Positions 48,030-56,909 of a DNA stretch of 64,000 bases are shown here, piece by piece. The position numbers and the translations under genes are program-made. The first letter of the stretch is position 1; every line of letters begins with the position of its first letter. A model generated the notes under the pieces. That model worked only from the letters and a program-made list of their open reading frames with translations. It ran no database searches and was not told where the DNA came from. Origin of the DNA: an uncultured Streptomyces sp. (GTDB taxonomy: Bacteria > Actinomycetota > Actinomycetes > Streptomycetales > Streptomycetaceae); contig NZ_CANLBS010000011.1 of NCBI RefSeq assembly GCF_947488945.1, positions 62,001 to 126,000 of the forward strand, written 5' to 3'.

Positions 48030-48794
48030 ATGGCAACGCTTGAAATCCGCGACCTGCACGTCACCGTCGAGGCCGACAACGCCACGAAGGAGATCCTCAA
48101 GGGCGTCGACCTGACCGTGAAGCAGGGCGAGACCCACGCCATCATGGGCCCGAACGGGTCCGGCAAGTCCACCCTGGCGTACTCCCTCGCCGGTCACCCC
48201 AAGTACACGATCACCAGCGGCACCGTCACCCTCGACGGTGAGGACGTCCTGGAGATGAGCGTCGACGAGCGCGCCCGCGCCGGCCTCTTCCTCGCGATGC
48301 AGTACCCGGTGGAGATCCCCGGTGTCTCCGTCTCCAACTTCCTGCGCACCTCCGCCACCGCCGTCCGCGGCGAGGCGCCCAAGCTGCGTACCTGGGTGAA
48401 GGAGGTCAAGGAGACGATGGCCGAGCTCCAGATGGACCCGTCCTTCGCCGAGCGCAACGTCAACGAGGGCTTCTCCGGCGGCGAGAAGAAGCGCCACGAG
48501 ATCCTCCAGCTCGAACTGCTCAAGCCGAAGGTCGCGATCCTCGACGAGACCGACTCCGGCCTCGACGTCGACGCCCTGCGCGTCGTCTCCGAGGGCGTCA
48601 ACCGGGTCCGCGAGTCGGGCGAGGTCGGCACCCTGCTGATCACGCACTACACGCGCATCCTCCGGTACATCAAGCCCGACTTCGTGCACGTCTTCGCGAA
48701 CGGCCGCATCGCCGAGTCCGGTGGCGCCGAGCTCGCCGACAAGCTGGAGAACGAGGGCTACGAGGCATACGTGAAGGGTGGCGCTTCCGAGTGA
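48030..48794 (+). CDS. sufC: Fe-S cluster assembly ATPase SufC
   Basis: The 254-aa ABC-type ATPase powers SufBD. Walker A GPNGSGKST, signature FSGGEKKRHEI, Walker B VAILDETDSGLD and the switch H (ITHYTRIL) are all present. The ATG at 48030 follows GAGTC; the stop overlaps sufS. Confidence 0.96.
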   Translation: MATLEIRDLHVTVEADNATKEILKGVDLTVKQGETHAIMGPNGSGKSTLAYSLAGHPKYTITSGTVTLDGEDVLEMSVDERARAGLFLAMQYPVEIPGVSVSNFLRTSATAVRGEAPKLRTWVKEVKETMAELQMDPSFAERNVNEGFSGGEKKRHEILQLELLKPKVAILDETDSGLDVDALRVVSEGVNRVRESGEVGTLLITHYTRILRYIKPDFVHVFANGRIAESGGAELADKLENEGYEAYVKGGASE

Positions 48795-50059
48795 CTGACG
48801 CCCGCCAGGGGCTCTCCGGCCTCCTCGACACCGAGGCGATCCGCAAGGACTTCCCCCTCCTGGACCGCACGGTCCACGACGGCAAGAAGATCGTGTACCT
48901 CGACAGCGCGGCGACCTCCCAGAAGCCGCGCCAGGTCCTCGACGCGCTCAACGAGTACTACGAGCGGCACAACGCCAACGTCCACCGCGGTGTCTACACC
49001 ATCGCGGAGGAGGCCACCGCGCTGTACGAAGGCGCCCGCGACAAGGTCGCCGCCTTCATCAACGCGCCGAGCCGCAACGAGGTGATCTTCACCAAGAACG
49101 CCTCGGAGTCGCTCAACCTGGTGGCCAACATGCTCGGCTGGGCCGACGAGCCCTACCGGGTGGACCGGGACACCGAGATCGTCACGACCGAGATGGAGCA
49201 CCACTCCAACATCGTTCCGTGGCAGCTCCTGTCGCAGCGCACCGGTGCGAAGCTGAAGTGGTTCGGCATCACGGACGACGGCCGGCTCGACCTCTCCAAC
49301 ATCGACGAGATCATCACCGAGAAGACGAAGATCGTCTCCTTCACGCTGGTCTCGAACATCATGGGGACGATCAACCCGGTCGAGCAGATCATCCGCCGTG
49401 CCCAGCAGGTCGGCGCGCTGGTCTGCATCGACGCCTCGCAGGCGGCCCCGCACATGGTGCTCGACGTGCAGGCGCTGCAGGCCGACTTCGTGGCCTTCAC
49501 CGGCCACAAGATGGTCGGCCCGACGGGCATCGGCGTGCTGTGGGGACGGCAGGAACTCCTGGAGGACCTGCCGCCCTTCCTCGGCGGCGGCGAGATGATC
49601 GAGACCGTGTCGATGCACTCGTCCACCTACGCCCCCGCGCCGCACAAGTTCGAGGCGGGTACGCCCCCGATCGCCCAGGCCGTCGGCCTCGGCGCGGCCG
49701 TGGACTACCTCTCGGCGATCGGCATGGAGAACATCGCCCGCCACGAGCACGCCATCACCGAGTACGCGGTGAAGCGGCTCCTGGAGGTGCCGGACCTGCG
49801 GATCATCGGACCGGCGACGGCCGTGGACCGCGGGGCGTCGATCTCCTTCACGCTCGGCGACATCCACCCGCACGACGTGGGCCAGGTGCTCGACGAGGAG
49901 GGCATCGCGGTCCGGGTCGGCCACCACTGCGCACGGCCGGTCTGCCTGCGGTACGGAATTCCCGCGACCACGCGAGCGTCGTTCTATCTGTACTCCACGC
50001 CCGCCGAGGTCGACGCCCTGGTGGACGGCCTGGAGCACGTACGGAACTTTTTCGGTTAA
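48791..50059 (+). CDS. sufS: cysteine desulfurase SufS
   Basis: The 422-aa PLP enzyme mobilises sulfur from cysteine as a persulfide. PLP Lys240 is in FTGHKMVGPTG, EMEHHSN lies at 135-140, and the persulfide cysteine Cys380 is in VGHHCARPVC. This is a group II desulfurase which needs SufU as partner, encoded 27 bp downstream. Confidence 0.96.
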   Translation: MTDARQGLSGLLDTEAIRKDFPLLDRTVHDGKKIVYLDSAATSQKPRQVLDALNEYYERHNANVHRGVYTIAEEATALYEGARDKVAAFINAPSRNEVIFTKNASESLNLVANMLGWADEPYRVDRDTEIVTTEMEHHSNIVPWQLLSQRTGAKLKWFGITDDGRLDLSNIDEIITEKTKIVSFTLVSNIMGTINPVEQIIRRAQQVGALVCIDASQAAPHMVLDVQALQADFVAFTGHKMVGPTGIGVLWGRQELLEDLPPFLGGGEMIETVSMHSSTYAPAPHKFEAGTPPIAQAVGLGAAVDYLSAIGMENIARHEHAITEYAVKRLLEVPDLRIIGPATAVDRGASISFTLGDIHPHDVGQVLDEEGIAVRVGHHCARPVCLRYGIPATTRASFYLYSTPAEVDALVDGLEHVRNFFG

Positions 50060-50086
50060 CAGGCGACAGTGGCTGAGGGCTGACTG

Positions 50087-50542
50087 GTGAAGCTGGACTC
50101 CATGTACCAGGAAGTGATCCTGGACCACTACAAGCACCCCCACGGGCGAGGCCTGCGGGACGGCGACGCCGAGGTGCACCACGTCAACCCGACGTGCGGC
50201 GACGAGATCACGCTCCGCGTGAAGTACGACGGCGAGACCATCGCCGACGTGAGTTACGAGGGCCAGGGCTGCTCCATCAGTCAGGCCAGCGCCTCCGTCC
50301 TGAACGACCTGCTGGTCGGCAAGGAACTGGACCAGGCCATGAAGATCCAGGACGCGTTCCTGGAGCTCATGCAGTCCAAGGGGCAGCTGGAGCCGGACGA
50401 CGCGATGGAGGAGGTGCTGGAGGACGCGGTCGCGTTCGCCGGCGTCTCCAAGTACCCGGCCCGGGTCAAATGCGCGCTGCTCAGCTGGATGGCGTGGAAG
50501 GACGCGACGGCGAAGGCGCTGTCCGAAGGGAAGACCGCATGA
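50087..50542 (+). CDS. sufU: zinc-dependent sulfurtransferase SufU
   Basis: The 151-aa IscU-like fold has the Zn ligands Cys37, Asp39, Cys62 and Cys129 (PTCGDEI; GQGCSISQAS; VKCALLSW). The insert between the second and third cysteines distinguishes SufU from IscU. It accepts the persulfide from SufS. The GTG at 50087 with GAGGG upstream fits the conserved start. Confidence 0.95.
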   Translation: MKLDSMYQEVILDHYKHPHGRGLRDGDAEVHHVNPTCGDEITLRVKYDGETIADVSYEGQGCSISQASASVLNDLLVGKELDQAMKIQDAFLELMQSKGQLEPDDAMEEVLEDAVAFAGVSKYPARVKCALLSWMAWKDATAKALSEGKTA

Positions 50543-50880
50543 GCGAGAACGAGACCGTGGCAGCACTGAAGCCGGCCTCCGAGGAGGAGGTCCGGGAGGC
50601 GCTGTACGACGTCGTGGACCCCGAGCTGGGCATCGACGTCGTCAACCTCGGGCTGATCTACGGCATCCACATCGATGACGCCAACATCGCCACCCTCGAC
50701 ATGACGCTGACGTCCGCGGCCTGCCCGCTGACCGACGTCATCGAGGACCAGGCGAAGTCCGCGACCGACGGCATCGTCAGCGAGTTGCGGATCAACTGGG
50801 TCTGGATGCCGCCGTGGGGCCCGGACAAGATCACCGACGACGGCCGCGAGCAGCTTCGCGCGCTGGGCTTCAACGTCTGA
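50539..50880 (+). CDS. sufT: SufT/MIP18-family Fe-S maturation protein
   Basis: The 113-aa DUF59/MIP18 protein has DPELGIDVVNLGLIY, a T-L-T-S-A-A-C-P segment with the conserved Cys and the C-terminal W-M-P-P-W-G-P-D-K-I. It assists Fe-S cluster maturation or carriage. The ATG overlaps the end of sufU (ATGA). Last gene of the suf operon; a GGCCCCC/GGGGGCC pairing (50902-50940) may terminate it. Confidence 0.93.
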   Translation: MSENETVAALKPASEEEVREALYDVVDPELGIDVVNLGLIYGIHIDDANIATLDMTLTSAACPLTDVIEDQAKSATDGIVSELRINWVWMPPWGPDKITDDGREQLRALGFNV

Positions 50881-50934
50881 TCCCGCACAGCACCTTCGAC
50901 CGGCCCCCGGTTCTGCGCCCACCCGCGCGGGACG

Positions 50935-51016
50935 GGGGCCTGCCCGTTGCTGCCGCGGGGCGCGGGCGGGGGCCGGCCCGTTGCTGCGATGGGGCGCGGA
51001 CGGGGGTCGGCCCGAC
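50935..51016. repeat. 34-bp tandem repeat, about 2.4 units
   Basis: The segment GGGGCCTGCCCGTTGCTGC recurs with a 34-bp period: CCCG at 50943, 50977 and 51011. It fills much of the 227-bp gap between sufT and the next gene. No coding or regulatory role is evident. Confidence 0.7.
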
Positions 51017-51107
51017 GGTGTTCGCCCGCCCGTCGTCCGTCGTAGTCCCGCCGGTCACATGCAGACCGCAGCCTTCTCTTCGACACCACGCCGACGAGAG
51101 GCACGCA

Positions 51108-52514
51108 GTGCTGCACCAGCTTCAGCCCCAGAGCCGCCGGACCGCCGTTCTCACCGCCGCCGCCACCGCCGGGCTCCTCGCCGTGACCGCGCTCGCGTCC
51201 GGCACCCCCGCCCAGGCCGTGACGTACGGGACCCCGACGATCACCCTCTCCGCCTCGTACCTCTCCGGTGCGGTCGGCGCGACCGGCGACCCTGTGGTCA
51301 CCGTGACCGTCGCGCAGAGCGGCGCCGACGCCTCCGCGCTCACCGTGGCGGCGTCGGCCACGTCGAAGTCCTCGGTCGCGACGACGGCCGACGTGACCGT
51401 CACCGGAACCGGCGCCACCCGGCGGCTCGCGGTCGCCGCCCGTGGCCGCGGCTACACCGACCTCACCGTCAAGGTCACCGGCCTCGGCGGCAAGACCGCC
51501 ACCAAGAAGCTGTACTACGCCGCGTCCGCCGCCGTGAAGAACGCCGCCGACACCCGCTACCTCACCGGCTCGTCCGACGCCTCCGCCGCGGTGGACGTCG
51601 GCGACGGCTACGCGGTGGTCGCCGACGACGAGTCCAACGTCCTCCGCCTGTACAGCCGTTCGGCTTCCGGTGCCCCGGTCAAGTCGTGGGACGTCAACTC
51701 GGCGCTCGGCGCGTCCAAGGAGATCGACATCGAGGCCGCGACCCGCGTCGGCAACACGATCTACTGGACCGGCTCGCTCGGCAACAACAAGGACGGCGAG
51801 TACAAGGCCGACCGCAACACCGTCTTCACCACCACCGTGTCCGGCTCCGGCGCCTCGACCTCGCTGACGGTGGGCCGTTCGTACAAGAAGCTCCGGGACG
51901 ACCTGGTCGCCTGGGACGAGGCCAACGACGACGCGTACGGCTTCGCGGCCGGTACGGAGGACGGCGAGGCGCCCAAGCAGATCGACGGGTTCAACGTCGA
52001 GGGCCTGGAGTTCGCCCCCGGTTCGACCACCACCGCCTACGTCGGCTTCCGCGCGCCGCTGGCTCCGCCGAAGGCGGGCGCGAAGGCGCTGATCGTGCCG
52101 GTGACCAACTTCGACAAGGTGCTCGGCAGCGGCACCAAGGCCGCCTTCGGCACCCCGATCGAGCTGGACCTCGGCGGCCTCACCATCCGGGACCTGCGCA
52201 AGAACGCGGCCGGCCAGTACCTGATCCTGGCCGGTTCCTGGGCGGCCGACGACAACTCCGACCCGTACGCCCTCTACAGCTGGGACGGCGTCGCCGGACA
52301 CGCGCCGGTCAAGCGCCTGGACCTGCCGACGACCGACCCGGGCGGCTGGGAGGCCATCGTGGACGTCCCGGACCTGACGGCCTCCGGCGCCCGCGTCCAG
52401 GTCATCACGGACTCCGGCGCGGCCGACCTGTACGGCGACGGCCAGGAGGCCAAGGACCTCGACCACGCGGAGTGGAAGAAGTCGCGGTCGGTGTGGTTCA
52501 CCCTCGGGGGGTGA
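51108..52514 (+). CDS. secreted DUF3616-like beta-propeller protein
   Basis: This 468-aa exported protein has a signal with twin Arg (SRRTAVLTAAATAGLLAV) ending near AQA (about residue 35). Then comes an Ig-like Val/Ala/Thr-rich region (40-150) and a propeller-like domain (about 155-468) with V-V-A-D-D-E-S-N-V-L-R-L-Y, F-N-V-E-G-L-E-F-A-P-G, T-D-S-G-A-A-D-L-Y-G and G-G-W-E-A-I-V-D. These resemble DUF3616/esterase-like phytase repeats. No catalytic site is assigned. The GTG at 51108 with GAGAGG upstream begins the signal peptide. Confidence 0.75.
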   Translation: MLHQLQPQSRRTAVLTAAATAGLLAVTALASGTPAQAVTYGTPTITLSASYLSGAVGATGDPVVTVTVAQSGADASALTVAASATSKSSVATTADVTVTGTGATRRLAVAARGRGYTDLTVKVTGLGGKTATKKLYYAASAAVKNAADTRYLTGSSDASAAVDVGDGYAVVADDESNVLRLYSRSASGAPVKSWDVNSALGASKEIDIEAATRVGNTIYWTGSLGNNKDGEYKADRNTVFTTTVSGSGASTSLTVGRSYKKLRDDLVAWDEANDDAYGFAAGTEDGEAPKQIDGFNVEGLEFAPGSTTTAYVGFRAPLAPPKAGAKALIVPVTNFDKVLGSGTKAAFGTPIELDLGGLTIRDLRKNAAGQYLILAGSWAADDNSDPYALYSWDGVAGHAPVKRLDLPTTDPGGWEAIVDVPDLTASGARVQVITDSGAADLYGDGQEAKDLDHAEWKKSRSVWFTLGG

Positions 52515-52537
52515 GCCTGGGATGAGCCCCGGGCTGA

Positions 52538-52579
52538 GCCGGAGGTGGTCGGGGGTGACTCGATCCGAGTGCCTCCGGC
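52538..52579. terminator. hairpin between convergent genes
   Basis: GCCGGAGG (52538-52545) pairs with CCTCCGGC (52572-52579) around an inner ACTCGGATCGAGT-like stem. It lies between the DUF3616-like gene and the downstream minus-strand gene. Confidence 0.55.
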
Positions 52580-52582
52580 CCG

Positions 52583-52894
52583 TCAGTGGTCGGCGGCGCG
52601 GTGGCGGGTGCGGAGCACCCGCCAGTCGGTCGCCCGGCTCAGGTCCCCGGCCGACTCCGCCTCCTCCTCGGCCAGGTCGTAGTCCAGGCAGACGGCGCAC
52701 CCGGCCGGACCGGGGCCGGGGTCGAAACGTGCCTGGCGGCGGGGCAGGGGAGGGCGCGGGGTACGGGCGTCCGGCCCCGGTGAGTCGGGGCGGACCTGGT
52801 CCTCGGGGGGCGGGGAGGCGGGCCCGTCCGGGGCGCCGTCCGCATCGTGCTGCGGATCATGTCGCGGGGTGTTCTCCGGCGTCGGCGCGTTCAC
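52583..52894 (-). CDS. small Streptomyces hypothetical protein with Cys-x-x-Cys
   Basis: The 103-aa protein starts with a Pro/Asp-rich disordered region (1-60) and ends with a short helical part containing CAVCLDYDLAEEEAESAGDLSRATDWR. The CxxC suggests metal or thiol chemistry, without proof. The GTG at 52894 overlaps the stop of the upstream small gene (GTGA), so both are real and co-translated. They lie upstream of an XRE/DUF397 pair on the other strand, a common arrangement in Streptomyces. Confidence 0.7.
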   Translation of the reverse strand: MNAPTPENTPRHDPQHDADGAPDGPASPPPEDQVRPDSPGPDARTPRPPLPRRQARFDPGPGPAGCAVCLDYDLAEEEAESAGDLSRATDWRVLRTRHRAADH

Positions 52895-53130
52895 AGCAAT
52901 GACCCCCTGCTCCTGGCGTTGTCCCGCGCGACCCCCGCGCGCATCCGTTCCTCGGAGGTGGCCGGCCGCACCCGCTCCGGCTCCGCCTCCCACTCGCGGC
53001 CCCCGCCCACCGGGCGCAGGGACCAGTTGGGGCCCGAGAGCCCCCGGAACTCCCCGATCCGTACCCCGCCGCCGTCCCGTCCGGTGTCCACCACGACGGT
53101 TCCGGCCGACGGAACGCTCATCCGTCCCAC
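52891..53130 (-). CDS. small conserved Streptomyces protein
   Basis: The 79-aa protein has a compact beta-rich core (GTVVVDTGRDGGGVRIGEF; LRPVGGGREWEAEPERVRP) and a C-terminal helix. This type of small protein recurs next to XRE/DUF397 genes in Streptomyces, but I cannot name a function. The GTG at 53130 has GGAG 5 bp upstream; an ATG at 53121 is the alternative. It overlaps the next gene by 4 bp. Confidence 0.75.
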   Translation of the reverse strand: MGRMSVPSAGTVVVDTGRDGGGVRIGEFRGLSGPNWSLRPVGGGREWEAEPERVRPATSEERMRAGVARDNARSRGSLL

Positions 53131-53236
53131 GTTCGCTCCACTCTGTAGTCATTTCGCTACCGGGCGAGTTCACGGTGTCCTAGAGTCGGGAGCCGTTCAA
53201 CCTGTCGGGGCCGAGCGAAGAATCAGGGGCGACCTC

Positions 53237-54064
53237 GTGAACAAGAAGGACCTCAACCCGGATGCGTCGCCGGCCGCGGCCTTCGGTGCACGTATCCGCA
53301 GCTTGCGCGAAGAGCGGGGCTGGAAGCAGGAGGAACTGGCCGAGAAGCTGGGCTACTCGGGAACGCATGTCTCCGCAGTGGAAACTGGTCGCAAGCTTCC
53401 AACTGTGCGCTTTTCGCGCAGTGCTGACCGAGTATTCGGCGCCGGCGACATGTTCGAACGGCTGTGGCGCGAGCTGCGGAACGGTGTGCTTCTGGAGGGT
53501 TTCCCGGAGTACGTCGGTTACGAGGCTCGGGCCGTCGAGATTCGACTGTTCGAGATCGGGATCATCCCCGGTCTCCTCCAAACGCCCGAGTACGCCCGCG
53601 TGTTGGCGGAGAGTGCGGTGGAACGTGGGGCCATCACGCCGGAGCAGGCGGATGAGCGGGTTGCGTTTCTGGCGGAAAGGCAGTCAGCTCTTGAGCGGGC
53701 GCAGCCGCCCCTCATGCTCGTGGTGATGGACGAGAGCTGTATCCGTAGGCCCGTGGGTGGGCCCGGAGTCATGGCTCGGCAGATGGCCCGGCTGGTCGAG
53801 TTCGCCAAGAAACCGACCACGGTGCTCCAAACCGCTCCCTTCGACCTCGGTGAGCGGAGGGCCTTCAACCTTCCGGTCAATCTGCTGACGCTGCCCGATC
53901 GCTCCATGGTCGCGTACGCGGAGTCTCAGACGCAGGGCCACCTGGACAGGGAGATCACGTCGATCCTCCCGCTGCTCACCACATACCATCAACTACAGGC
54001 AGAGGCGTTGTCGCAAGCAGCCTCGGTAGCCATGGTCCGAAGCTTGGAAAGGGAATTCCTGTGA
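53237..54064 (+). CDS. XRE-family regulator with DUF5753 (Scr1-type)
   Basis: The 275-aa protein has an N-terminal helix-turn-helix (about 15-75: RSLREERGWKQEELAEKLGYS, H-V-S-A-V-E-T-G-R) and a C-terminal DUF5753 region (E-I-R-L-F-E-I-G-I-I-P-G-L-L-Q-T-P-E-Y-A-R). Such proteins occur in dozens of copies in Streptomyces, always beside a DUF397 protein, in an antitoxin/toxin-like or developmental relay. The GTG at 53237 starts N-K-K-D-L. Stop overlaps the DUF397 gene. Confidence 0.88.
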   Translation: MNKKDLNPDASPAAAFGARIRSLREERGWKQEELAEKLGYSGTHVSAVETGRKLPTVRFSRSADRVFGAGDMFERLWRELRNGVLLEGFPEYVGYEARAVEIRLFEIGIIPGLLQTPEYARVLAESAVERGAITPEQADERVAFLAERQSALERAQPPLMLVVMDESCIRRPVGGPGVMARQMARLVEFAKKPTTVLQTAPFDLGERRAFNLPVNLLTLPDRSMVAYAESQTQGHLDREITSILPLLTTYHQLQAEALSQAASVAMVRSLEREFL

Positions 54065-54264
54065 CTGCACGCCCCGAGTACTTCAAGTCCTCCTACAGCG
54101 ACAACGGTGGCAACTGCGTCGAGGTCGCGGCCAACCTGATCGGCACTCACGACCTCGTCCCCGTACGGGACTCCAAGAACCCCGAGGGGCCGTCGCTCGG
54201 GTTCGCGTCGGCTGCCTTCGCGTCGTTCGTGGCGGGTGTCAAGGCCGGGGAGTTCGCCGTCTGA
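54061..54264 (+). CDS. DUF397 small protein
   Basis: The 67-aa protein contains the family hallmarks F-K-S-S-Y-S-D-N-G-G-N-C-V-E-V-A, V-P-V-R-D-S-K-N-P-E-G-P and F-V-A-G-V-K. It is the partner of the XRE regulator, with a GTGA overlap. It may be a toxin-like or signalling partner (not established). Confidence 0.9.
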   Translation: MTARPEYFKSSYSDNGGNCVEVAANLIGTHDLVPVRDSKNPEGPSLGFASAAFASFVAGVKAGEFAV

Positions 54265-54453
54265 CCGTACGGTCGAGTCGGCTCGCCGCCGTGGCCCCGT
54301 CGTGCTCCGGAAACGGGAGCGTGGCGGGGCGCGGTCTTGTGCGCGGCCGGTCCGAGGGCGCCGGATCGCGCATCTACCGGCCCCACCTCGGCACCCCCGA
54401 ACACCTCGTCCGGCGCGGCCTACGGCACATCCCGTACCGCAGCGAACTCATGG

Positions 54454-54505
54454 ACGGCTGCCTCGCCGAGGCCGGCCGGACAAGCAGAGCCGTCTGAGCA
54501 ACCCG
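54454..54505. repeat. 52-bp imperfect direct repeat, copy A
   Basis: Forty-five of 52 bases match copy B (55976-56027); both begin ACGGCTGCCTCGCCG and end CTGAGCAACCCG. The pair brackets the reductase/HxlR module. The rest of 54265-54525 has a short open frame (54291-54497) but no recognised domain. Confidence 0.75.
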
Positions 54506-54525
54506 ACCACCTCACGAGTTCGACC

Positions 54526-55389
54526 TCACTGATGCAGGGCGACCGTGAGTGCCTCGGCCAGGGTGACGGGCGGGCGGCCGATCAGGCGGCGCAAATCGCC
54601 GGAGTCGGTGTACATCTCGCCGCGGTTCATGCCGCGGTCAGCGTCAGCGAGGACCTCCGCCAGCTCGGCGGGTAGGCCCGCGGCGGCAAGTACCTGGGCG
54701 AAGTCGGTCACCGGGAGGTCGGCGTAGGTGACACGCTTTCCGGCGGCGGCGGAGATCGCGGCGGCGAGTTCGGTGAGGGTGAAGGACTCGTCGCCGCCGA
54801 GCTCGTACACGGCGCCGACGTGTCCCTCAGTGGTGAGGACGGCTGCCGCGGCCTCGGCGTAGTCGGCGCGGGACGCGGCGCTGATCCGCCCGTTGCCTGC
54901 GGCGCCGACGACGGCGCCATGGTGCAGGATCTGCGGCAGTTGGCTGGTGTAGTTCTCCAGGTACCAGCCGTTGCGCAACATCACGCTGGGGATTCCGCGG
55001 ACCCGCAGGTACTCCTCGGTCTCGCCGTGCGTGGAGCCGATGACGGTGGTGGCCGTGTCCGCGTGCGTCGTGCTCGTGTACGCCACCAGCGACACCCCTG
55101 CGGACGCCGCCGCGTCGATCACGCGGCGGTGGTTGGCGACCCGCTCGCCCACGGGGACCGAGGCCGAGATCAGCAGCAGCCTGTCTGCCCCCGCGAACGC
55201 CCCGGCCAGGCCGTCGGTGTCCGAGAAGTCGGCGCGGCGTACCGTGATGCCGCGGTCGGCCAGGTCCTTGATTCTGGCCATGTCCCGGCCGGTCGCGATG
55301 ATGTCCGCGGTCGGGATCCCGTGCCGCAGCAGTGCCTCGATGGTGAGCCTGCCCAGATGGCCGGTGGCTCCGGTGACGACGATCGACAT
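54526..55389 (-). CDS. NmrA-like NAD(P)-binding oxidoreductase (QorB type)
   Basis: The 287-aa atypical SDR has the N-terminal nucleotide-binding loop VTGATGHLGRLTIEALLRHG and D-R-L-L-L-I-S-A-S. A QorB-like core region follows with G-S-T-H-G-E-T-E-E-Y-L and MLRNGWYLENYTSQLP. It is likely an NAD(P)H quinone reductase or regulatory NmrA-type protein. ATG 55389 has GAAAGGA at proper spacing; an ATG three codons upstream would abut the Shine-Dalgarno. It diverges from an HxlR regulator, the usual QorB/HxlR pairing in actinobacteria. Confidence 0.88.
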   Translation of the reverse strand: MSIVVTGATGHLGRLTIEALLRHGIPTADIIATGRDMARIKDLADRGITVRRADFSDTDGLAGAFAGADRLLLISASVPVGERVANHRRVIDAAASAGVSLVAYTSTTHADTATTVIGSTHGETEEYLRVRGIPSVMLRNGWYLENYTSQLPQILHHGAVVGAAGNGRISAASRADYAEAAAAVLTTEGHVGAVYELGGDESFTLTELAAAISAAAGKRVTYADLPVTDFAQVLAAAGLPAELAEVLADADRGMNRGEMYTDSGDLRRLIGRPPVTLAEALTVALHQ

Positions 55390-55542
55390 GGTGGTCATTC
55401 CTTTCGTTCCACGCGTGCCTCGCACGCTTGCTGCAGTCCGTCCGCAGCGGGTGGAACACAGAATGAGCTGGACACTCTCTGTCGGGAAGTAGCCACCTCT
55501 CGGTACGGTACTTACCTGACCGAAAGCATGGAGGTGAGCCGC

Positions 55543-55947
55543 ATGGCTGCTGTCGAGAACGTGACCGGGCCCATACCGTCATTCGATCCGTACGAGCGCG
55601 GCTGCCCGTCACGGGACCTGCTCGACCAGATCGGCAGCAAGTGGGCGGTCCTCGTGCTGGGCGAACTCGGCAGGAACGGGACCTCCCGGTTCGGCCGGCT
55701 CCGGCAGGCTCTGGCGGGCGTGAGCGAGAAGATGCTCACCCAGACGCTGCGCACCCTCGAACGCGACGGGCTGGTCAGCCGGACCGTCTACCCAGAGGTG
55801 CCGCCGCACGTGGAGTATGAGCTGACCGCGCTCGGCCAGACGCTGCGGGAACCGCTGAAGGCGCTCACGGAGTGGTCCGTGCTGCACATCGAAGAAGTCA
55901 TCACCGCCCGCGAAGAGTACGACGACCGCACGGAGCGCACCCGGTAA
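55543..55947 (+). CDS. HxlR-family redox regulator
   Basis: The 134-aa single winged helix has C-P-S-R-D-L-L-D-Q-I-G-S-K-W-A-V-L-V-L-G-E-L, then L-A-G-V-S-E-K-M-L-T-Q-T-L-R and Y-E-L-T-A-L-G-Q-T-L. Cys near residue 19 is at the position of redox-sensing HypR/YodB-type regulators. It is divergent from the reductase, which it probably represses. The intergenic CGGTACGGTAC (about 55500-55510) is a candidate operator. The ATG at 55543 has GGAGG 8 bp upstream. Confidence 0.85.
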   Translation: MAAVENVTGPIPSFDPYERGCPSRDLLDQIGSKWAVLVLGELGRNGTSRFGRLRQALAGVSEKMLTQTLRTLERDGLVSRTVYPEVPPHVEYELTALGQTLREPLKALTEWSVLHIEEVITAREEYDDRTERTR

Positions 55948-55975
55948 TCGGCGGCGGCCGACGGTCTGGCCACAA

Positions 55976-56027
55976 ACGGCTGCCTCGCCGGGACCGGCCC
56001 GACAATCAGACCCACCTGAGCAACCCG
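55976..56027. repeat. 52-bp imperfect direct repeat, copy B
   Basis: Partner of 54454-54505 (45/52 identical), located 28 bp after the HxlR gene. The two copies lie about 1.5 kb apart in the same orientation. Confidence 0.75.
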
Positions 56028-56065
56028 GGGACATCAGCGCTTACCCGCGTCCACACCTCTCGCTC

Positions 56066-56513
56066 TCATGGCTCCACCGCGTGGTCGTCACGCTCCATGG
56101 AACGCCGGGTCGGCTGCTGCCAGGACCAGCCGTAGTGCCGCAGCGGTAGCCACATGCCCTCCACGGTGTACGAGAGGTGGAACAGCCTGTCGACCACGCT
56201 CTTCACGCGGGACGGCGTCCACCGCTGGTCGGCCCGCCCGTGTGCCGGCGGACCGCGCTCCGACTCCCGTCCAATCTGGGCATCTGCGCGTCAGACAGTC
56301 GGGGTCGGCCAGGTGATCCCTTGGAAGCCGCCCCGGCGTAGCCGCCCGCGCGCCACTGGCGTCGCCAATGGTTTTACCGACCGTTCCGAGACCCGCGGCA
56401 TGGCAGCGGTCCCCCGGTTCTTTCCGCCGGCCTCGAAGCACGCCAGGGCCTGGTGCCGGACCCGCTCCCGCGCGCCTCTCTCGACGTCGGTCAAGCCATT
56501 GCCCTGCGGGTAT
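56066..56513 (-). pseudogene. IS630-family transposase remnant
   Basis: Three frames together reproduce the N-terminal half of an IS630-type transposase: Y-P-Q-G-N-G-L-T-D-V-E-R-G-A-R-E-R-V-R, then (after a frameshift) H-W-R-R-Q-W-R and S-K-G-S-P-G-R-P-R-L-S-D-A-Q, then (after another) R-A-D-Q-R-W-T-P-S-R-V-K and YTVEGMWLPLRHYGWSWQQP. It has no start codon where expected, at least two frameshifts and no DDE domain. Clearly inactive. Confidence 0.8.
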
Positions 56514-56909
56514 CTCGCCGGACGAGGACTACAGAGGTCACCTTCACGCTGTCTGGCGACCAGTCCGTCATGGGCCGATCACGTGCAGTAGTCGTAAGAG
56601 TCCGACCCATCAAGTGGGTATAGAACGCCGGGGAAGACCGAGGTGCGAGGGACTCACCCGGTCACGGAATCGTGAGTGCGGCCCGGGACGGGCCTCATTG
56701 ATGGGCGTCAGTAACCGGACGCGCCGCAACGGCTGAAACACCGAACCCTCTGTGCGCCATGCTGATGCACCCGACCTCTGACGTGCTTGGACGCAGCGTT
56801 CATGGCGAGTTCACAGGTTTCGAAGAGCCATGCGAAGATCCGGAGCCAACCGTTCAGCCGGCAAGAGCAGGCGCGTCGGCACAGAAGGCCGCCGTCGAGG
56901 GAAGAGAGC
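56514..56909. other. intergenic stretch without a recognised gene
   Basis: This roughly 400-bp region follows the transposase remnant and precedes a lipoprotein gene. Base composition is less GC-biased than the core. I find no convincing open frame, tRNA or hairpin array. It must contain the promoter of the lipoprotein gene. Confidence 0.6.

Noticed and set aside
54291..54497. 68-codon open frame before the reductase gene
   Set aside because: It has no Shine-Dalgarno, no recognised domain and ends in the direct repeat; it is more likely a remnant or chance frame.
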